This document shows positions 53,422-62,857 of a DNA stretch of 64,000 nucleotides, piece by piece. The notes beneath the pieces were generated by a model. That model ran no database searches. It worked only from the letters and a program-made list of their open reading frames with translations, and was not told the origin of the DNA. This DNA comes from Buttiauxella agrestis (lineage in GTDB: Bacteria > Pseudomonadota > Gammaproteobacteria > Enterobacterales > Enterobacteriaceae), in contig NZ_UIGI01000001.1 of NCBI RefSeq assembly GCF_900446255.1, forward strand, positions 2,692,763-2,756,762, read 5' to 3'. The translations under genes were made by a program, and so were the position numbers. The first letter of the stretch is position 1; every line of letters starts with the position of its first letter.

Positions 53422-54773
53422 GTTACCCTCCTGGTTTGTTGTGCCGCCCGCGCCAGAACCTGGCGGATAAACGCGTCGTTGCTGCCGAGGGCGTGTTGCG
53501 GGTCGAGCAAATGTTCGATTTGGGTCAAAGAAAGATAAGGCGTGACTTGCGGGTTTTCTGCGAGCAATGCCGCAAGCGGCTGGTTTTCATCCAGCGCACG
53601 GTGGCAGAGCTGTTCCACCAAGTGATGCGCAGGCTGTTTGCCCATAAACTCCGCCAACGCCAGGGTCACGGATTCCGCCATAATCAGGCCGTGAGTGATA
53701 TCCAGATTGGCGCGCATTTTGGCGCTATTTACCTGCATGCCGTTGAGTAATTCCAGCGACGTTTGCATCACCCCGCCCGCAAGCGTAATCAGTTGCGGCA
53801 GCACTTCCCATTCAGCCTGCCAACCGCCAAGCGCCCTTTCATGCTGCTGATTCTGACTGGCGTACATCGTCGCCATCAGCCCCGGAATGCGTGTGCTTGC
53901 CGTTAAAATTGCCGCACAGCTTACCGGGTTACGTTTATGCGGCATGGTTGATGAACCGCCGCGCCCTTCTGCAATCGGCTCGCCGACTTCGGCAACTTCG
54001 GTTTGCATCAGTAAGGAAAAATCACTGGCGAATTTCCCAAGCGTACTCGCCACACCCGCGAACCAGGCGGCGGACTCCAGCAACCTGTCGCGCTGGCTGT
54101 GCCAGGGTGTATCGGCTTGATGAAGATCCAGGGCGTTTGCCAACGCCTGCGCCACCGTAATTCCCTGCTCTTTCAGCGAGGCCAGCGTCCCGGCGGCTCC
54201 GCCGAATTGCAGCACCAGCACACGCGGTTTGATTTCACGCAAACGTTGCTGCCAGCGCAATAGAGCATCAAGCGTTCCCGCGAGTTTCAGACCAAAAGTT
54301 ATCGGCAGCGCGTGCTGCATCCAGGTGCGGCCCGCCATGACGCTGTGCTGATGGTGTTGAATTTGTTCGGTTAACGCGCGGATGAGTTGTTCGATAAGCA
54401 CTTCAGAAACTAAAAACGCTTCCCGCAGTTGCAGAACCAGGCCCGTATCTATCACGTCCTGGCTGGTTGCTCCCCAGTGAACGTACCGCGCGGCCTGTTC
54501 ATCCTGACGTTTTACGTTAGCGGTGAGCTGTTTCACCAGCGGGATCGCCAGGTTTCCGGCTCCAGCCGCAGCTTGCGCCAGCGCCTGCGGGTCGAGTTTA
54601 TCGGCCTGACACTGCGAGGAAATCACGGTGATAACCGATTCCGGGATCACGCCACATTTCGCACAAGCCAGCGCCAGTGCCGCTTCAAAATCCAGCATCC
54701 CTTGTAACGTGTTGCCATCGCTGAAAATTTCGGTCAACGGTGATGCACGCAACATGGGGGTAAACAGTGTCAT
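53418..54773 (-). CDS. pcaB: 3-carboxy-cis,cis-muconate cycloisomerase
   Basis: A 451-residue enzyme of the fumarase/aspartase superfamily that cyclises 3-carboxymuconate to 4-carboxymuconolactone. The superfamily signature GGSSTMPHKRNPVSCAA is near residue 280; ARYVHWGATSQDVIDTGLVL is the first conserved block and GRTWMQHALPITFGLKLAGT the second. GGAG lies before the ATG. It overlaps pcaD by 4 bp and follows pcaF after 9 bp. Confidence 0.94.
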   Translation of the reverse strand: MTLFTPMLRASPLTEIFSDGNTLQGMLDFEAALALACAKCGVIPESVITVISSQCQADKLDPQALAQAAAGAGNLAIPLVKQLTANVKRQDEQAARYVHWGATSQDVIDTGLVLQLREAFLVSEVLIEQLIRALTEQIQHHQHSVMAGRTWMQHALPITFGLKLAGTLDALLRWQQRLREIKPRVLVLQFGGAAGTLASLKEQGITVAQALANALDLHQADTPWHSQRDRLLESAAWFAGVASTLGKFASDFSLLMQTEVAEVGEPIAEGRGGSSTMPHKRNPVSCAAILTASTRIPGLMATMYASQNQQHERALGGWQAEWEVLPQLITLAGGVMQTSLELLNGMQVNSAKMRANLDITHGLIMAESVTLALAEFMGKQPAHHLVEQLCHRALDENQPLAALLAENPQVTPYLSLTQIEHLLDPQHALGSNDAFIRQVLARAAQQTRRVT

Positions 54774-54782
54774 GCCTGCTCC

Positions 54783-55985
54783 TTAAACGCGTTCGATTAT
54801 CAGTGCAATCCCCTGACCGACACCAATACACATAGTACATAGCGCGTAACGCCCGCCGCTGCGCTTGAGCTGATACGCGGCGGTCATCGCCAGACGCCCA
54901 CCGGATGCGCCAAGCGGGTGCCCAAGCGCAATCGCGCCGCCGTTCGGATTCACATGTTCAGCGTCATCCGGCAGGCCTAAATCGCGCATTACTGCCAGTG
55001 CCTGCGCGGCAAAGGCTTCATTTAATTCAATCACATCCATCTGCGCCAGCGTTAAGCCCGTTTGCGCCAGCACTTTACGCACTGCGGGAGCCGGGCCAAA
55101 ACCCATAATCCGCGGCGCAACCCCTGCGGTTGCCACGCCGACGACCCGCGCCAGCGGCTGCAATCCATGAGTATTTAGCGCTTGTTCACTGGCTAACAGC
55201 AAAGCACATGCGCCATCGTTAACCCCGGATGCATTCCCGGCGGTGACCGTGCCATCTGCCCGCACCACACCTTTGAGTTTTGCCAGCGCTTCAATAGAGG
55301 TGGATCGCGGATGTTCATCGCGGTTAAACAGCACCGCTTCGCCTTTACGCTGGGCGATGGAAACCGGAATCAGTTCGTCGTCGAACATCCCCGTTTCCTG
55401 AGCGCGAGCGGTACGAAGCTGGCTACGTAGGGCAAATGCGTCCTGATCGGCCCGGTTGATGTTGAAATCCGTCGCCACGTTTTCAGCCGTTTCTGGCATC
55501 GCATCCACGCCGTATTGCGCTTTCATCAGCGGATTAATAAACCGCCAGCCGATGGTGGTATCTTCCATTTTCATACTGCGACTAAACGCGCTTTCGGCTT
55601 TGCCCATCACAAACGGCGCGCGCGACATGCTTTCCACACCGCCCGCAATCATCAAATGCGTTTCACCGCTTTTGATTGCCCGCGCCGCTATACCCAATGC
55701 ATCAAGGCTTGAGCCGCACAAACGGTTGATGGTGCTGCCCGGCACGGTTTCAGGTAAACCAGCCAGTAACAGCGCCATGCGGGCGACGTTGCGGTTATCT
55801 TCCCCGGCCTGGTTTGCGCAGCCGTAGATCACATCGTCAATCGCTGACCAATCCAGGTTCGGATGGCGCTCGAGTAACGCTTTCAACGGCAACGCGGCTA
55901 AATCATCGCTGCGAACGCTGGAGAGTGTGCCACCAAAACGACCAAACGGAGTCCGCACTCCATCACAGATAAATGCTTGATTCAT
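54783..55985 (-). CDS. pcaF: 3-oxoadipyl-CoA thiolase
   Basis: A 400-residue thiolase that splits 3-oxoadipyl-CoA into succinyl-CoA and acetyl-CoA, the last step. The acyl-accepting Cys is C90 in [32 protein letters not shown] carries the conserved His and [17 protein letters not shown] the C-terminal Cys. It is near identical in layout to PcaF ([20 protein letters not shown]). ATG 55985 matches the P. putida length; ATG 55988 is 3 bp upstream. Confidence 0.94.
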   Translation of the reverse strand: MNQAFICDGVRTPFGRFGGTLSSVRSDDLAALPLKALLERHPNLDWSAIDDVIYGCANQAGEDNRNVARMALLLAGLPETVPGSTINRLCGSSLDALGIAARAIKSGETHLMIAGGVESMSRAPFVMGKAESAFSRSMKMEDTTIGWRFINPLMKAQYGVDAMPETAENVATDFNINRADQDAFALRSQLRTARAQETGMFDDELIPVSIAQRKGEAVLFNRDEHPRSTSIEALAKLKGVVRADGTVTAGNASGVNDGACALLLASEQALNTHGLQPLARVVGVATAGVAPRIMGFGPAPAVRKVLAQTGLTLAQMDVIELNEAFAAQALAVMRDLGLPDDAEHVNPNGGAIALGHPLGASGGRLAMTAAYQLKRSGGRYALCTMCIGVGQGIALIIERV

Positions 55986-55994
55986 CATAGTTCC

Positions 55995-56651
55995 TTACGC
56001 GCTTTCTGCCAGTTGTTCGAAGCCAAGTGTGACCGGGGTAATACGTTGTAATTCTTCAAAAGAGAGGCCATTGAAGATCTCGCGCACCACCGGGCCTTTT
56101 TCGGTGATATCAATCACCGCGAGGTCGGTATAAATACGGCTGACGCAGCCGATTCCGGTGAGTGGATAAGTGCAGGTTTCCACCAGCTTTGACTCACCGT
56201 CGCGAGTTAAATGATCCATCATCACAAACACCTGGCGTGCGCCAATCGCAAGATCCATTGCCCCGCCGACAGCGGGAATGGCATCCGGCGCACCGGTGCT
56301 CCAGTTTGCCAGGTCGCCCTGGGCTGAGACCTGGTAGGCGCCAAGAACACAGATATCGAGATGGCCGCCGCGCATCATGGCAAACGAGTCGCCGTGGTGG
56401 AAAAAGCAGCCGCCGGTCAGCAACGTAACGAACTCTTTCCCGGCGTTGATAAGCTCAGGATCTTCTTCGCCTTCCGCGGGTTTTGGCCCCATGCCTAGCA
56501 AACCGTTTTCACTGTGCAGGAAGATTTCTTTATCGGCCGGAAGGTAGTTGGCAATGCGTGTTGGTAATCCGATACCGAGGTTAACGTAAGCGCCTTCAGG
56601 GATATCGCGAGCCACACGCTGCGCCATTTCATCACGGGTTAGTTTTTTCAC
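55995..56651 (-). CDS. pcaJ: 3-oxoadipate CoA-transferase, subunit B
   Basis: A 218-residue subunit of the succinyl-CoA:3-oxoadipate CoA-transferase. It starts from a GTG with AAGGAG 8 bp upstream (KKLTRDEMAQRVARDIPEGA). The active-site Glu that forms the CoA thioester is in FLHSENGLLGMGP; VGGAMDLAIGARQVFVMMDH is another family block. It sits 10 bp after pcaI and 9 bp before pcaF. A longer frame to 56684 overlaps pcaI. Confidence 0.93.
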   Translation of the reverse strand: MKKLTRDEMAQRVARDIPEGAYVNLGIGLPTRIANYLPADKEIFLHSENGLLGMGPKPAEGEEDPELINAGKEFVTLLTGGCFFHHGDSFAMMRGGHLDICVLGAYQVSAQGDLANWSTGAPDAIPAVGGAMDLAIGARQVFVMMDHLTRDGESKLVETCTYPLTGIGCVSRIYTDLAVIDITEKGPVVREIFNGLSFEELQRITPVTLGFEQLAESA

Positions 56652-56661
56652 ATCAAGCTCC

Positions 56662-57345
56662 TTATGCGCTTTGTGCCAGGGCACTTTCGACCGCCACCAG
56701 GCGCTTGACGAAAATCCCAGGGGTGACGATATTTTCCGGGTCCAGTGCGCCTAACGGAACAATTCGGCTCACCTCCGCGATAGTTTCGGTGGCGGCTGTC
56801 GCCATGATTGGCCCGAAGTTACGCGCCGCTTTGCGATAGACCAGATTTCCCCAACGGTCGCCTTCATACGCTTTGATCAAGGCAAAATCAGCTTTCAGCG
56901 GGTATTCGAGTACGTACTGACGCCCGTCAATTTCACGAGTTTCTTTGCCTTGCGCGAGCGGCGTTCCAAAACCGGTTGGCGTAAATACGGCACCTAATCC
57001 AGAACCCGCCGCCTGAATACGCGCGGCCAGATTGCCTTGCGGCACCAGTTCCAGCTCAACTTTTCCGCGACGATACAGGTCGTCAAAAATCTGTGAATCC
57101 ACCTGGCGAGGGAATGAACAAATCATTTTGCGCACCCGCCCGGCTTTCAGAAGTGCAGCCAGCCCCACTTCGCCGTTCCCCGCGTTGTTATTAATAATCG
57201 TCAGGTCAGTTGCGCCTTGAGCAATTAGCGCGTCAATAAGATGGGTGGGCTGCCCGGCGGTGCCAAAACCACCGATCATGATGGTGGCACCGTCGAAAAT
57301 TCCGGCGACTGCCGCTTCCAGCGTCGCCACACTTTTGTTGATCAT
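56662..57345 (-). CDS. pcaI: 3-oxoadipate CoA-transferase, subunit A
   Basis: A 227-residue subunit that pairs with PcaJ to load CoA onto 3-oxoadipate from succinyl-CoA. Family blocks are IMIGGFGTAGQPTHLIDALI near residue 20, IINNNAGNGEVGLAALLKAG and FTPTGFGTPLAQGKE. The ATG at 57345 has GGGAG upstream. It is first in the minus-strand pcaIJFBDC operon; the gap to divergent pcaR carries the PcaR-type box. Confidence 0.94.
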   Translation of the reverse strand: MINKSVATLEAAVAGIFDGATIMIGGFGTAGQPTHLIDALIAQGATDLTIINNNAGNGEVGLAALLKAGRVRKMICSFPRQVDSQIFDDLYRRGKVELELVPQGNLAARIQAAGSGLGAVFTPTGFGTPLAQGKETREIDGRQYVLEYPLKADFALIKAYEGDRWGNLVYRKAARNFGPIMATAATETIAEVSRIVPLGALDPENIVTPGIFVKRLVAVESALAQSA

Positions 57346-57427
57346 CACGGTTCTCCCTGGGGGTGCGTTATTCGCACAAGATTGCGTTTCTTGAACAAAA
57401 TGTGACCCGCTTAACGAAGCTGGTCAA

Positions 57428-57461
57428 GGGCGATAATCGAAATATGGTGCGATTATCGAAC
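57428..57461. promoter_or_regulatory. PcaR-type binding sites in the pcaI-pcaR gap
   Basis: On the minus strand positions 57461-57447 read GTTCGATAATCGCAC, matching exactly the 15-bp PcaR consensus I recall from Pseudomonas putida. A second, inverted core CGATAATCG (57431-57439) pairs with CGATTATCG (57450-57458) as a perfect 9-bp inverted repeat. A -35-like TTGACC for pcaI follows (57427-57422 on the minus strand), so the box sits where an activator would bind. Confidence 0.75.
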
Positions 57462-57517
57462 ATCATGTATCTTTGTTTTCAGACTGTGATCAACGGCGAA
57501 AATTTGAGGAGAACGAG

Positions 57518-58324
57518 ATGGAAATTCAACGTGATGAGTTAACGGCAGAAGTCGATCCGTTTAAGGGCGATCCCAATTTTATGGCGTCACTGGCGCGGGG
57601 GCTTGAGGTTATCCAGGCGTTTACCCCGCAGCGCAGGCAGCTCTCTATTTCACAAATCAGCCAGAAAACGGGGATCCCTCGTGCCGCAGTGCGTCGTTGC
57701 TTGTATACCCTGAGCAAGCTCGGTTTTGTCTATGCGGATGATGGCAAAAACTACCAACTTCGCCCGCGAATTTTATCCCTCGGTCATGCTTATCTGGCGT
57801 CCACGCCGCTGGCAAAATCGACGCAGCCGGTGCTTAAGCATTTGAGTGAAATGCTCAATGAATCCTGCTCGATTGCCACGCTTGATGGCGACGATATTCT
57901 GTATATCGCCCGCGCCTCCAGCTCGCGCATCATGACGATTGATTTGGATATCGGCAGCCGATTGCCCGCCTGGTCAACGTCGATGGGGCGCGTGTTGCTG
58001 AGTTATTTGCCGGAAGAACAGCTGAATGATTTCCTGGCCCGCATAACGATGATTCGCTACACGCCGCAGACGGTGGATTCGGTGAGCAAATTGCGTGAGG
58101 AGCTAAAGCGGGTGCGCCAGCAAGGCTACGCGCTCAATGACCAGGAACTGGAGATGGGATTACGTTCTATCGCCGTACCGCTGGTTAACCCGGAAGGTGC
58201 GGTGGTTGCCGCGTTAAACGTGGGCGTGCATGCAGGCCAGGTTTCCGCGCAGGAGTTGCGCAGCCGCGTATTGCCGAAGTTGCAGGAAGCGGCGCAAGAG
58301 CTGTCGTTGTTGTTGAAGTCGTGA
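57518..58324 (+). CDS. pcaR: IclR-family pca regulator PcaR
   Basis: A 268-residue IclR regulator. The winged HTH is LSISQISQKTGIPRAAVRRC, after VIQAFTPQRR, and the effector domain has AWSTSMGRVLLSYLPEE, RQQGYALNDQELEMGLRSIA and AVPLVNPEGAVVAALNVGVH. It fits the PcaR/PcaU/PobR group that responds to 3-oxoadipate or protocatechuate. The start at 57518 has GAGGAGAACG; a longer frame adds 15 residues. Divergent pcaI and the PcaR box indicate control of the pcaIJFBDC operon and probably of itself. Confidence 0.88.
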   Translation: MEIQRDELTAEVDPFKGDPNFMASLARGLEVIQAFTPQRRQLSISQISQKTGIPRAAVRRCLYTLSKLGFVYADDGKNYQLRPRILSLGHAYLASTPLAKSTQPVLKHLSEMLNESCSIATLDGDDILYIARASSSRIMTIDLDIGSRLPAWSTSMGRVLLSYLPEEQLNDFLARITMIRYTPQTVDSVSKLREELKRVRQQGYALNDQELEMGLRSIAVPLVNPEGAVVAALNVGVHAGQVSAQELRSRVLPKLQEAAQELSLLLKS

Positions 58325-58330
58325 TGTAGG

Positions 58331-58351
58331 GGCTAATGTCGGATGACGATA
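58331..58351. repeat. Degenerate REP fragment
   Basis: GGCTAATGTCGGATGACGATA resembles half a REP unit (TGTCGGATGACG) in the short convergent pcaR-smrA gap. Confidence 0.35.
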
Positions 58352-58357
58352 CATCAC

Positions 58358-58921
58358 CTAGCGACTGCGTTTGGCGTGGCGTTCCCAGTTTTCGACTTTG
58401 GCCTGGTCAGATTTTTTGAGCGCCACATAGCATGCCCCGCTGCCGCCATGGTGCGGCATCGCGCTGCAAAACGCCTGAACTTCGTCAAACTCCGCCAGCC
58501 AACGCGCAACGTAACTGCGCACAATATTGGCGTGGGATTTGTCTTCACGCCCTTTGCCATGAACGATCAGCAAATTACGCAGGCCGTCTTTTTTGGCTTC
58601 CTGAATATAGGCAAAAAGCAACTGACGGCACTGTTCAACCGGCTGGCGAATCAGGTTTAAACTCGCTTCCTGTTTGTATTTACCCAGTCGAAGTTTATCC
58701 AGCACCCCGTTTTGCAGCCCTTCTCGCTTGAATTCAAGCAAGGTGTTGAGCGGAATAATTTCCAGAAAACCGGTGGTCAGGAAGTTATCCAACTGAAGGG
58801 TGTCGGGTTTTTGCACAACCTTCTCTTTGACCGGTTTCAACCACTGGCTGCTGTTGCAATCTTTCAGCGGTTTCACGTCTTCCATCGCATCGAGAAACAG
58901 CGATTTTTCGTCAAGGTTCAT
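58358..58921 (-). CDS. smrA: Smr-domain endonuclease SmrA
   Basis: A 187-residue protein, same length as E. coli SmrA (YdaL), a DNA endonuclease of the MutS2-like small-MutS-related family. The Smr domain is at the C-terminus with LRNLLIVHGKGREDKSHANI, where the HGKG segment is the usual Smr loop, and AFCSAMPHHGGSGACYVALK. The N-terminus MNLDEKSLFLDAMEDVKPLK matches E. coli. The longer frame to 58981 is not used. In E. coli it also lies next to abgR. Confidence 0.92.
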   Translation of the reverse strand: MNLDEKSLFLDAMEDVKPLKDCNSSQWLKPVKEKVVQKPDTLQLDNFLTTGFLEIIPLNTLLEFKREGLQNGVLDKLRLGKYKQEASLNLIRQPVEQCRQLLFAYIQEAKKDGLRNLLIVHGKGREDKSHANIVRSYVARWLAEFDEVQAFCSAMPHHGGSGACYVALKKSDQAKVENWERHAKRSR

Positions 58922-58988
58922 GTGCAAATCCTCCAGGCTTGATTCTGAAGTCACTATAGCTGCCGATGTGCCGTGGCTCAATGCCGGA

Positions 58989-59885
58989 TTAACGGCACTC
59001 GCGACGAAATTGATTGATAAGCGCCGTGGTTAACGGTGCCTGAGTCACATCACGCCGCTGAATCAAATAGTAGGTGGCCTGCGGCAACGTTTCAGTAATA
59101 TTTATCTGTTTTAAGCTGTGTGCCAGCAACGGGTCGTGGCCTAATTCGGCGGGCAGGATACTCAGGAAGTCACTTTGCGCGATAAGGCTAATGCAGGCAG
59201 AAAACGTTTCGCAGAAGACGCTGATATTGGGAATCTCTGAGCGCTTTTGAAAGACTTCTTCCAGTTGTTTGTAATAGCTGCCGCGTGGCGTGGGCAGCGT
59301 CCAGTCATAGTGCAGCAGCTCTTTTAATGATGTCGCGCCCATCGCTGGATGCCCTTCGCGAGCAAATACCGCAAAAGGCTTTTCGAACAGCCGCTCAAAG
59401 GTAAATTCCTGGTCATACGGGCCTTGATAATAGGTGTTGATGGTGAAATCCAGCTCGCCCTGGCGCAGCGAGTTAATCATCGACACCAGTTGCCCTTCCA
59501 TAATTCGTACTTTTACTTTCGGGTGTTTTTGATGAAACGCGGTGATAACCGGCGGCATCAGCGTGCGGGAAACACTCGCTCCCAGACCGATATTGATTTG
59601 CCCTGCCAGTTGCCCCTGGCGCTGCAAAATATCTTCCTGCGCGGCGCGTAACTCTTCGAGAATTAATTGAGCATGTTGGTAAAAGCTTTCCCCGCATTCG
59701 GTCAACGCCACGCCCTGGCTGCGCCGAATAAACAAACGTGCCGATAACCCTTCTTCTAATTCTTTAATCGCTTTTGTGAGCGCGGGTTGAGAAAGATTTA
59801 AAGCCCGACTGGCTCCGCGAATGCTGCCATTTTGCGTCACAGCCACAAACGCACGGATCTGGTGGAGCTTAACCTGGAAGGTCAC
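58989..59885 (-). CDS. abgR: LysR-family regulator AbgR
   Basis: A 298-residue LysR protein that matches E. coli AbgR, the regulator of abgABT. The HTH is FVAVTQNGSIRGASRALNLS then QPALTKAIKELEEGLSARLF; LEELRAAQEDILQRQGQLAG and EGQLVSMINSLRQGELDFTI are near identical to the E. coli protein. A GTG start (59885) has GGAGG upstream. It is divergent from abgA, and the gap carries two similar dyads. Confidence 0.93.
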   Translation of the reverse strand: MTFQVKLHQIRAFVAVTQNGSIRGASRALNLSQPALTKAIKELEEGLSARLFIRRSQGVALTECGESFYQHAQLILEELRAAQEDILQRQGQLAGQINIGLGASVSRTLMPPVITAFHQKHPKVKVRIMEGQLVSMINSLRQGELDFTINTYYQGPYDQEFTFERLFEKPFAVFAREGHPAMGATSLKELLHYDWTLPTPRGSYYKQLEEVFQKRSEIPNISVFCETFSACISLIAQSDFLSILPAELGHDPLLAHSLKQINITETLPQATYYLIQRRDVTQAPLTTALINQFRRECR

Positions 59886-59893
59886 ATTGCCTC

Positions 59894-59914
59894 CTGATAA
59901 CCAATAGCTATCAG
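59894..59914. promoter_or_regulatory. AbgR-type dyad, abgR-proximal
   Basis: CTGATA-N9-TATCAG is a perfect palindrome beginning 9 bp before the abgR start. The core GATA-N9-TATC recurs at 60000-60016, suggesting one LysR protein, probably AbgR, binds both. Confidence 0.55.
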
Positions 59915-59999
59915 ACGAAAGATTTTAGCATCTACTGTAATTGAAACTCTTGTGCCAGGGTAATCCCATGACGGCGAAAACTACCAAATTTCGCTGAGC

Positions 60000-60016
60000 G
60001 ATAAGTAAAAACTATC
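60000..60016. promoter_or_regulatory. AbgR-type dyad, abgA-proximal
   Basis: GATA-AGTAAAAAC-TATC, 44 bp before the abgA start, repeats the architecture of the dyad at 59894-59914 about 104 bp away. Confidence 0.5.
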
Positions 60017-60060
60017 ACAGCGTGAAGTTGATCACAGAAGATGCTTATACGGGATGTTTT

Positions 60061-61371
60061 ATGACGCAAATTGAACTGGCTGTACATGAACTGGCACCGC
60101 GCATGCAGCACTGGCGGCGCGATTTTCACCATTTCGCCGAGTCCGGCTGGCTGGAATTTCGCACAGCCACCCTCGTGGCCGAAACGCTGCATCAATTAGG
60201 TTATCAGCTGGCGTTAGGCCGGGATGTGGTGGATGGCGCAGCACGCATGGGACTGCCATCGCCAGACGTGCTGGCACGCGAGGAACAACGGGCGCTGGAG
60301 CAAGGCGCATTGCCGCAATGGCTAAAGCATTTTTCCGGCGGATTTACCGGGATTGTCGCCACGCTGGAAACAAGTCGCCCAGGCCCAACGTTCGCGTTTC
60401 GCGTGGACATGGATGCGCTGGATTTAAGTGAGATGTTGCAACCGGCGCATCGCCCGTTTGCCGAAGGTTTTGCCTCGTGTAACGAAGGAATGATGCATGC
60501 CTGCGGACACGACGGGCACACCGCCATTGGCCTCGGCCTTGCCAGCGTTTTGCAACAGTTTGCCGACCAGCTCAACGGCACAATCAAACTCATTTTCCAG
60601 CCCGCCGAAGAAGGGACTCGTGGCGCTCGCGCCATGGTTGCGGCAGGTGCGCTCGATAACATCGATTACTTTACGGCGATTCATATTGGCACTGGCGTCC
60701 CTTCCGGCACCGTGGTGTGCGGCAGCGATAACTTTATGGCGACCACTAAGTTTGATGTGCAGTTCACTGGCGTCGCCGCACACGCGGGCGGTAAACCAGA
60801 AGAAGGTCGTAACGCCCTGCTCGCCGCCGCCCAAACCGCGCTGGCGTTGCACGGTATTGCTCCGCACAGCGCAGGCGCATCACGCGTCAATGTGGGCGTA
60901 TTGCAGGCAGGCAGCGGGCGCAATGTGGTTCCGGCATCAGCTTTGTTGAAAGTCGAAACCCGTGGCGAAACCAATGTGATCAACGACTATGTGTTTGACC
61001 GTGCGCAGGAAATTATTCGCGGCACGGCGACGATGTATGGCATTGAAGCGCAAGTGAAGCTGATGGGTGCGGCAACCAGCAGCGTGCCATCGCCAGAATG
61101 GGTGGCGTTTATTCATCAACAGGCGCTTGAAGTGTCTGGAGTCACGGATGTCGTCGATACCGTGAAAGGGGCCGCCGGTTCAGAAGATGCGACGTTGATG
61201 ATGGCTCGCGTGCAGGAACAAGGCGGTAAAGCGTCTTATATGGTATTCGGCACCGAATTGAGTGCCGGGCATCATAACGAGAAGTTTGATTTTGATGAAA
61301 AAGTGATGGAAGTTGCCGTCAGCACTATGGCGCGCCTCGTTCTTAATTTCCCGTGGCAGCGAGGTGTGTAA
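60061..61371 (+). CDS. abgA: p-Aminobenzoyl-glutamate hydrolase, subunit A
   Basis: A 436-residue M20-family metallopeptidase, same length as E. coli AbgA. Together with AbgB it splits p-aminobenzoyl-glutamate, a folate breakdown product, into p-aminobenzoate and glutamate in the cytosol. Zinc or manganese ligands lie in FASCNEGMMHACGHDGHTAI (Cys, His and Asp), the catalytic Glu in IFQPAEEGTRGARAMV and another His in GHHNEKFDFDE. The start at 60061 matches E. coli; a longer frame adds 13 residues. Its stop overlaps the abgB start (TAATG). Confidence 0.95.
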   Translation: MTQIELAVHELAPRMQHWRRDFHHFAESGWLEFRTATLVAETLHQLGYQLALGRDVVDGAARMGLPSPDVLAREEQRALEQGALPQWLKHFSGGFTGIVATLETSRPGPTFAFRVDMDALDLSEMLQPAHRPFAEGFASCNEGMMHACGHDGHTAIGLGLASVLQQFADQLNGTIKLIFQPAEEGTRGARAMVAAGALDNIDYFTAIHIGTGVPSGTVVCGSDNFMATTKFDVQFTGVAAHAGGKPEEGRNALLAAAQTALALHGIAPHSAGASRVNVGVLQAGSGRNVVPASALLKVETRGETNVINDYVFDRAQEIIRGTATMYGIEAQVKLMGAATSSVPSPEWVAFIHQQALEVSGVTDVVDTVKGAAGSEDATLMMARVQEQGGKASYMVFGTELSAGHHNEKFDFDEKVMEVAVSTMARLVLNFPWQRGV

Positions 61372-62816
61372 TGCGTTCAATTTATCAGTTTGTTGATGAC
61401 GCTATTGAAGCGAAGCGTGGCGAGTTTACCGCCATTGCCGATGATATCTGGGATCATCCAGAAACCCGTTTTGAAGAGCACTGGTCTGCGGAACGTCTGG
61501 CTTGCGCGCTGGAGGCTGAAGGTTTTAGCGTCGAACGCAATGCAGGGAATATCGAAACCGCATTTGTGGCAAGTTTTGGTTCGGGCAAGCCCGTTATCGC
61601 GCTGCTCGGTGAATACGATGCGCTCGCGGGCTTGAGCCAGTGTTCAGGCGAAGCGTCACCTGAGCCGCTGGTTGAAGATGCTAACGGCCACGGCTGCGGC
61701 CACAATTTGCTGGGTACGGCGGCCTTTGCCGGCGCGGTAGCGGTGAAAAACTGGCTTGAACAATATGGCTGCGGCGGCACCGTGCGTTTTTACGGCTGCC
61801 CAGGCGAAGAAGGCGGTTCCGGCAAAACGTTTATGGTGCGCGAAGGCTTATTTGACGATGTTGACGCTGCCGTCACCTGGCACCCGGAAGCGTACGCCGG
61901 AATGTTTAGCACCAGTTCACTGGCCAATATTCAGGTGGCTTATCGCTTCCACGGAATTGCGGCACATGCCGCAAATTCGCCACACCTTGGCCGCAGCGCG
62001 TTAGATGCCGTCACGCTGATGACCACCGGCAGCAACTTCCTCAACGAGCACATAATTGAAAAAGCCCGTGTGCATTACGCCATCACTAATACCGGTGGGA
62101 TTTCGCCAAACGTGGTGCAGGCGCAAGCCGAAGTGCTGTATTTGATTCGCGCCCCGGAAATGGCGCAGGCACAGCATATTTTCGAGCGCATCAATAAAAT
62201 TGCCGAAGGCGCTGCGCTGATGACGGAAACCACGGTGAATGTGCGCTTTGATAAAGCCTGTTCGAATTACCTGCCCAACCGCCAGCTTGAAAGCGTGATG
62301 TATGAGGCGTTACAGGCGCTTGGCGTGCCGCAATGGAGCGAAGAAGAGCTCGCATTCGCTAAAAAAATCCGCGCCACGCTGACTGAAAACGACCTGCAAA
62401 ATAGCTTAAATAATATTGCTAATACCTCCAATGAAGAGGGAAAAGTCTTTGCGCGTCGCCACCGTGAAACGTTGTTGATTGACGAAATCGCGCCGTATCA
62501 GCCCAATGACAAAATCCTGCCCGGTTCAACGGATGTGGGTGATGTGAGCTGGAAAGTGCCGGTCGCACAATGTTTTAGCCCGTGCTTTACCGTTGGCACT
62601 CCGCTGCACACCTGGCAGTTGGTGAGCCAGGGGCGCACTTCCATCGCACACAAAGGAATGTTGCACGCAGGCAAAGTCATGGCTGCGACTGCACTGCAAT
62701 TATTTATCAGTCCACAGACGCTGGAAGCTTGCCAAAGTGAGTTGCACGCACAACTTGCCGAACGCCCGTACCAGTGCCCGATCCCAGCAGGTGTGACGCC
62801 GTCACCTTTAAAATAA
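61371..62816 (+). CDS. abgB: p-Aminobenzoyl-glutamate hydrolase, subunit B
   Basis: A 481-residue M20-family subunit, the same length as E. coli AbgB, and the partner of AbgA. Visible motifs are ALLGEYDALAGLSQCSGEAS, ANGHGCGHNLLGTAAFAGAV (metal ligands), YGCPGEEGGSGKTFMVREGL (catalytic Glu) and PGSTDVGDVSWKVPVAQCF. Its ATG overlaps the abgA stop by one base, so the subunits are co-translated. A 41-bp gap leads to abgT. Confidence 0.95.
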   Translation: MRSIYQFVDDAIEAKRGEFTAIADDIWDHPETRFEEHWSAERLACALEAEGFSVERNAGNIETAFVASFGSGKPVIALLGEYDALAGLSQCSGEASPEPLVEDANGHGCGHNLLGTAAFAGAVAVKNWLEQYGCGGTVRFYGCPGEEGGSGKTFMVREGLFDDVDAAVTWHPEAYAGMFSTSSLANIQVAYRFHGIAAHAANSPHLGRSALDAVTLMTTGSNFLNEHIIEKARVHYAITNTGGISPNVVQAQAEVLYLIRAPEMAQAQHIFERINKIAEGAALMTETTVNVRFDKACSNYLPNRQLESVMYEALQALGVPQWSEEELAFAKKIRATLTENDLQNSLNNIANTSNEEGKVFARRHRETLLIDEIAPYQPNDKILPGSTDVGDVSWKVPVAQCFSPCFTVGTPLHTWQLVSQGRTSIAHKGMLHAGKVMAATALQLFISPQTLEACQSELHAQLAERPYQCPIPAGVTPSPLK

Positions 62817-62857
62817 TCTAATAAAAACACAACATCACAACAGATAGAGGCCCGCCC

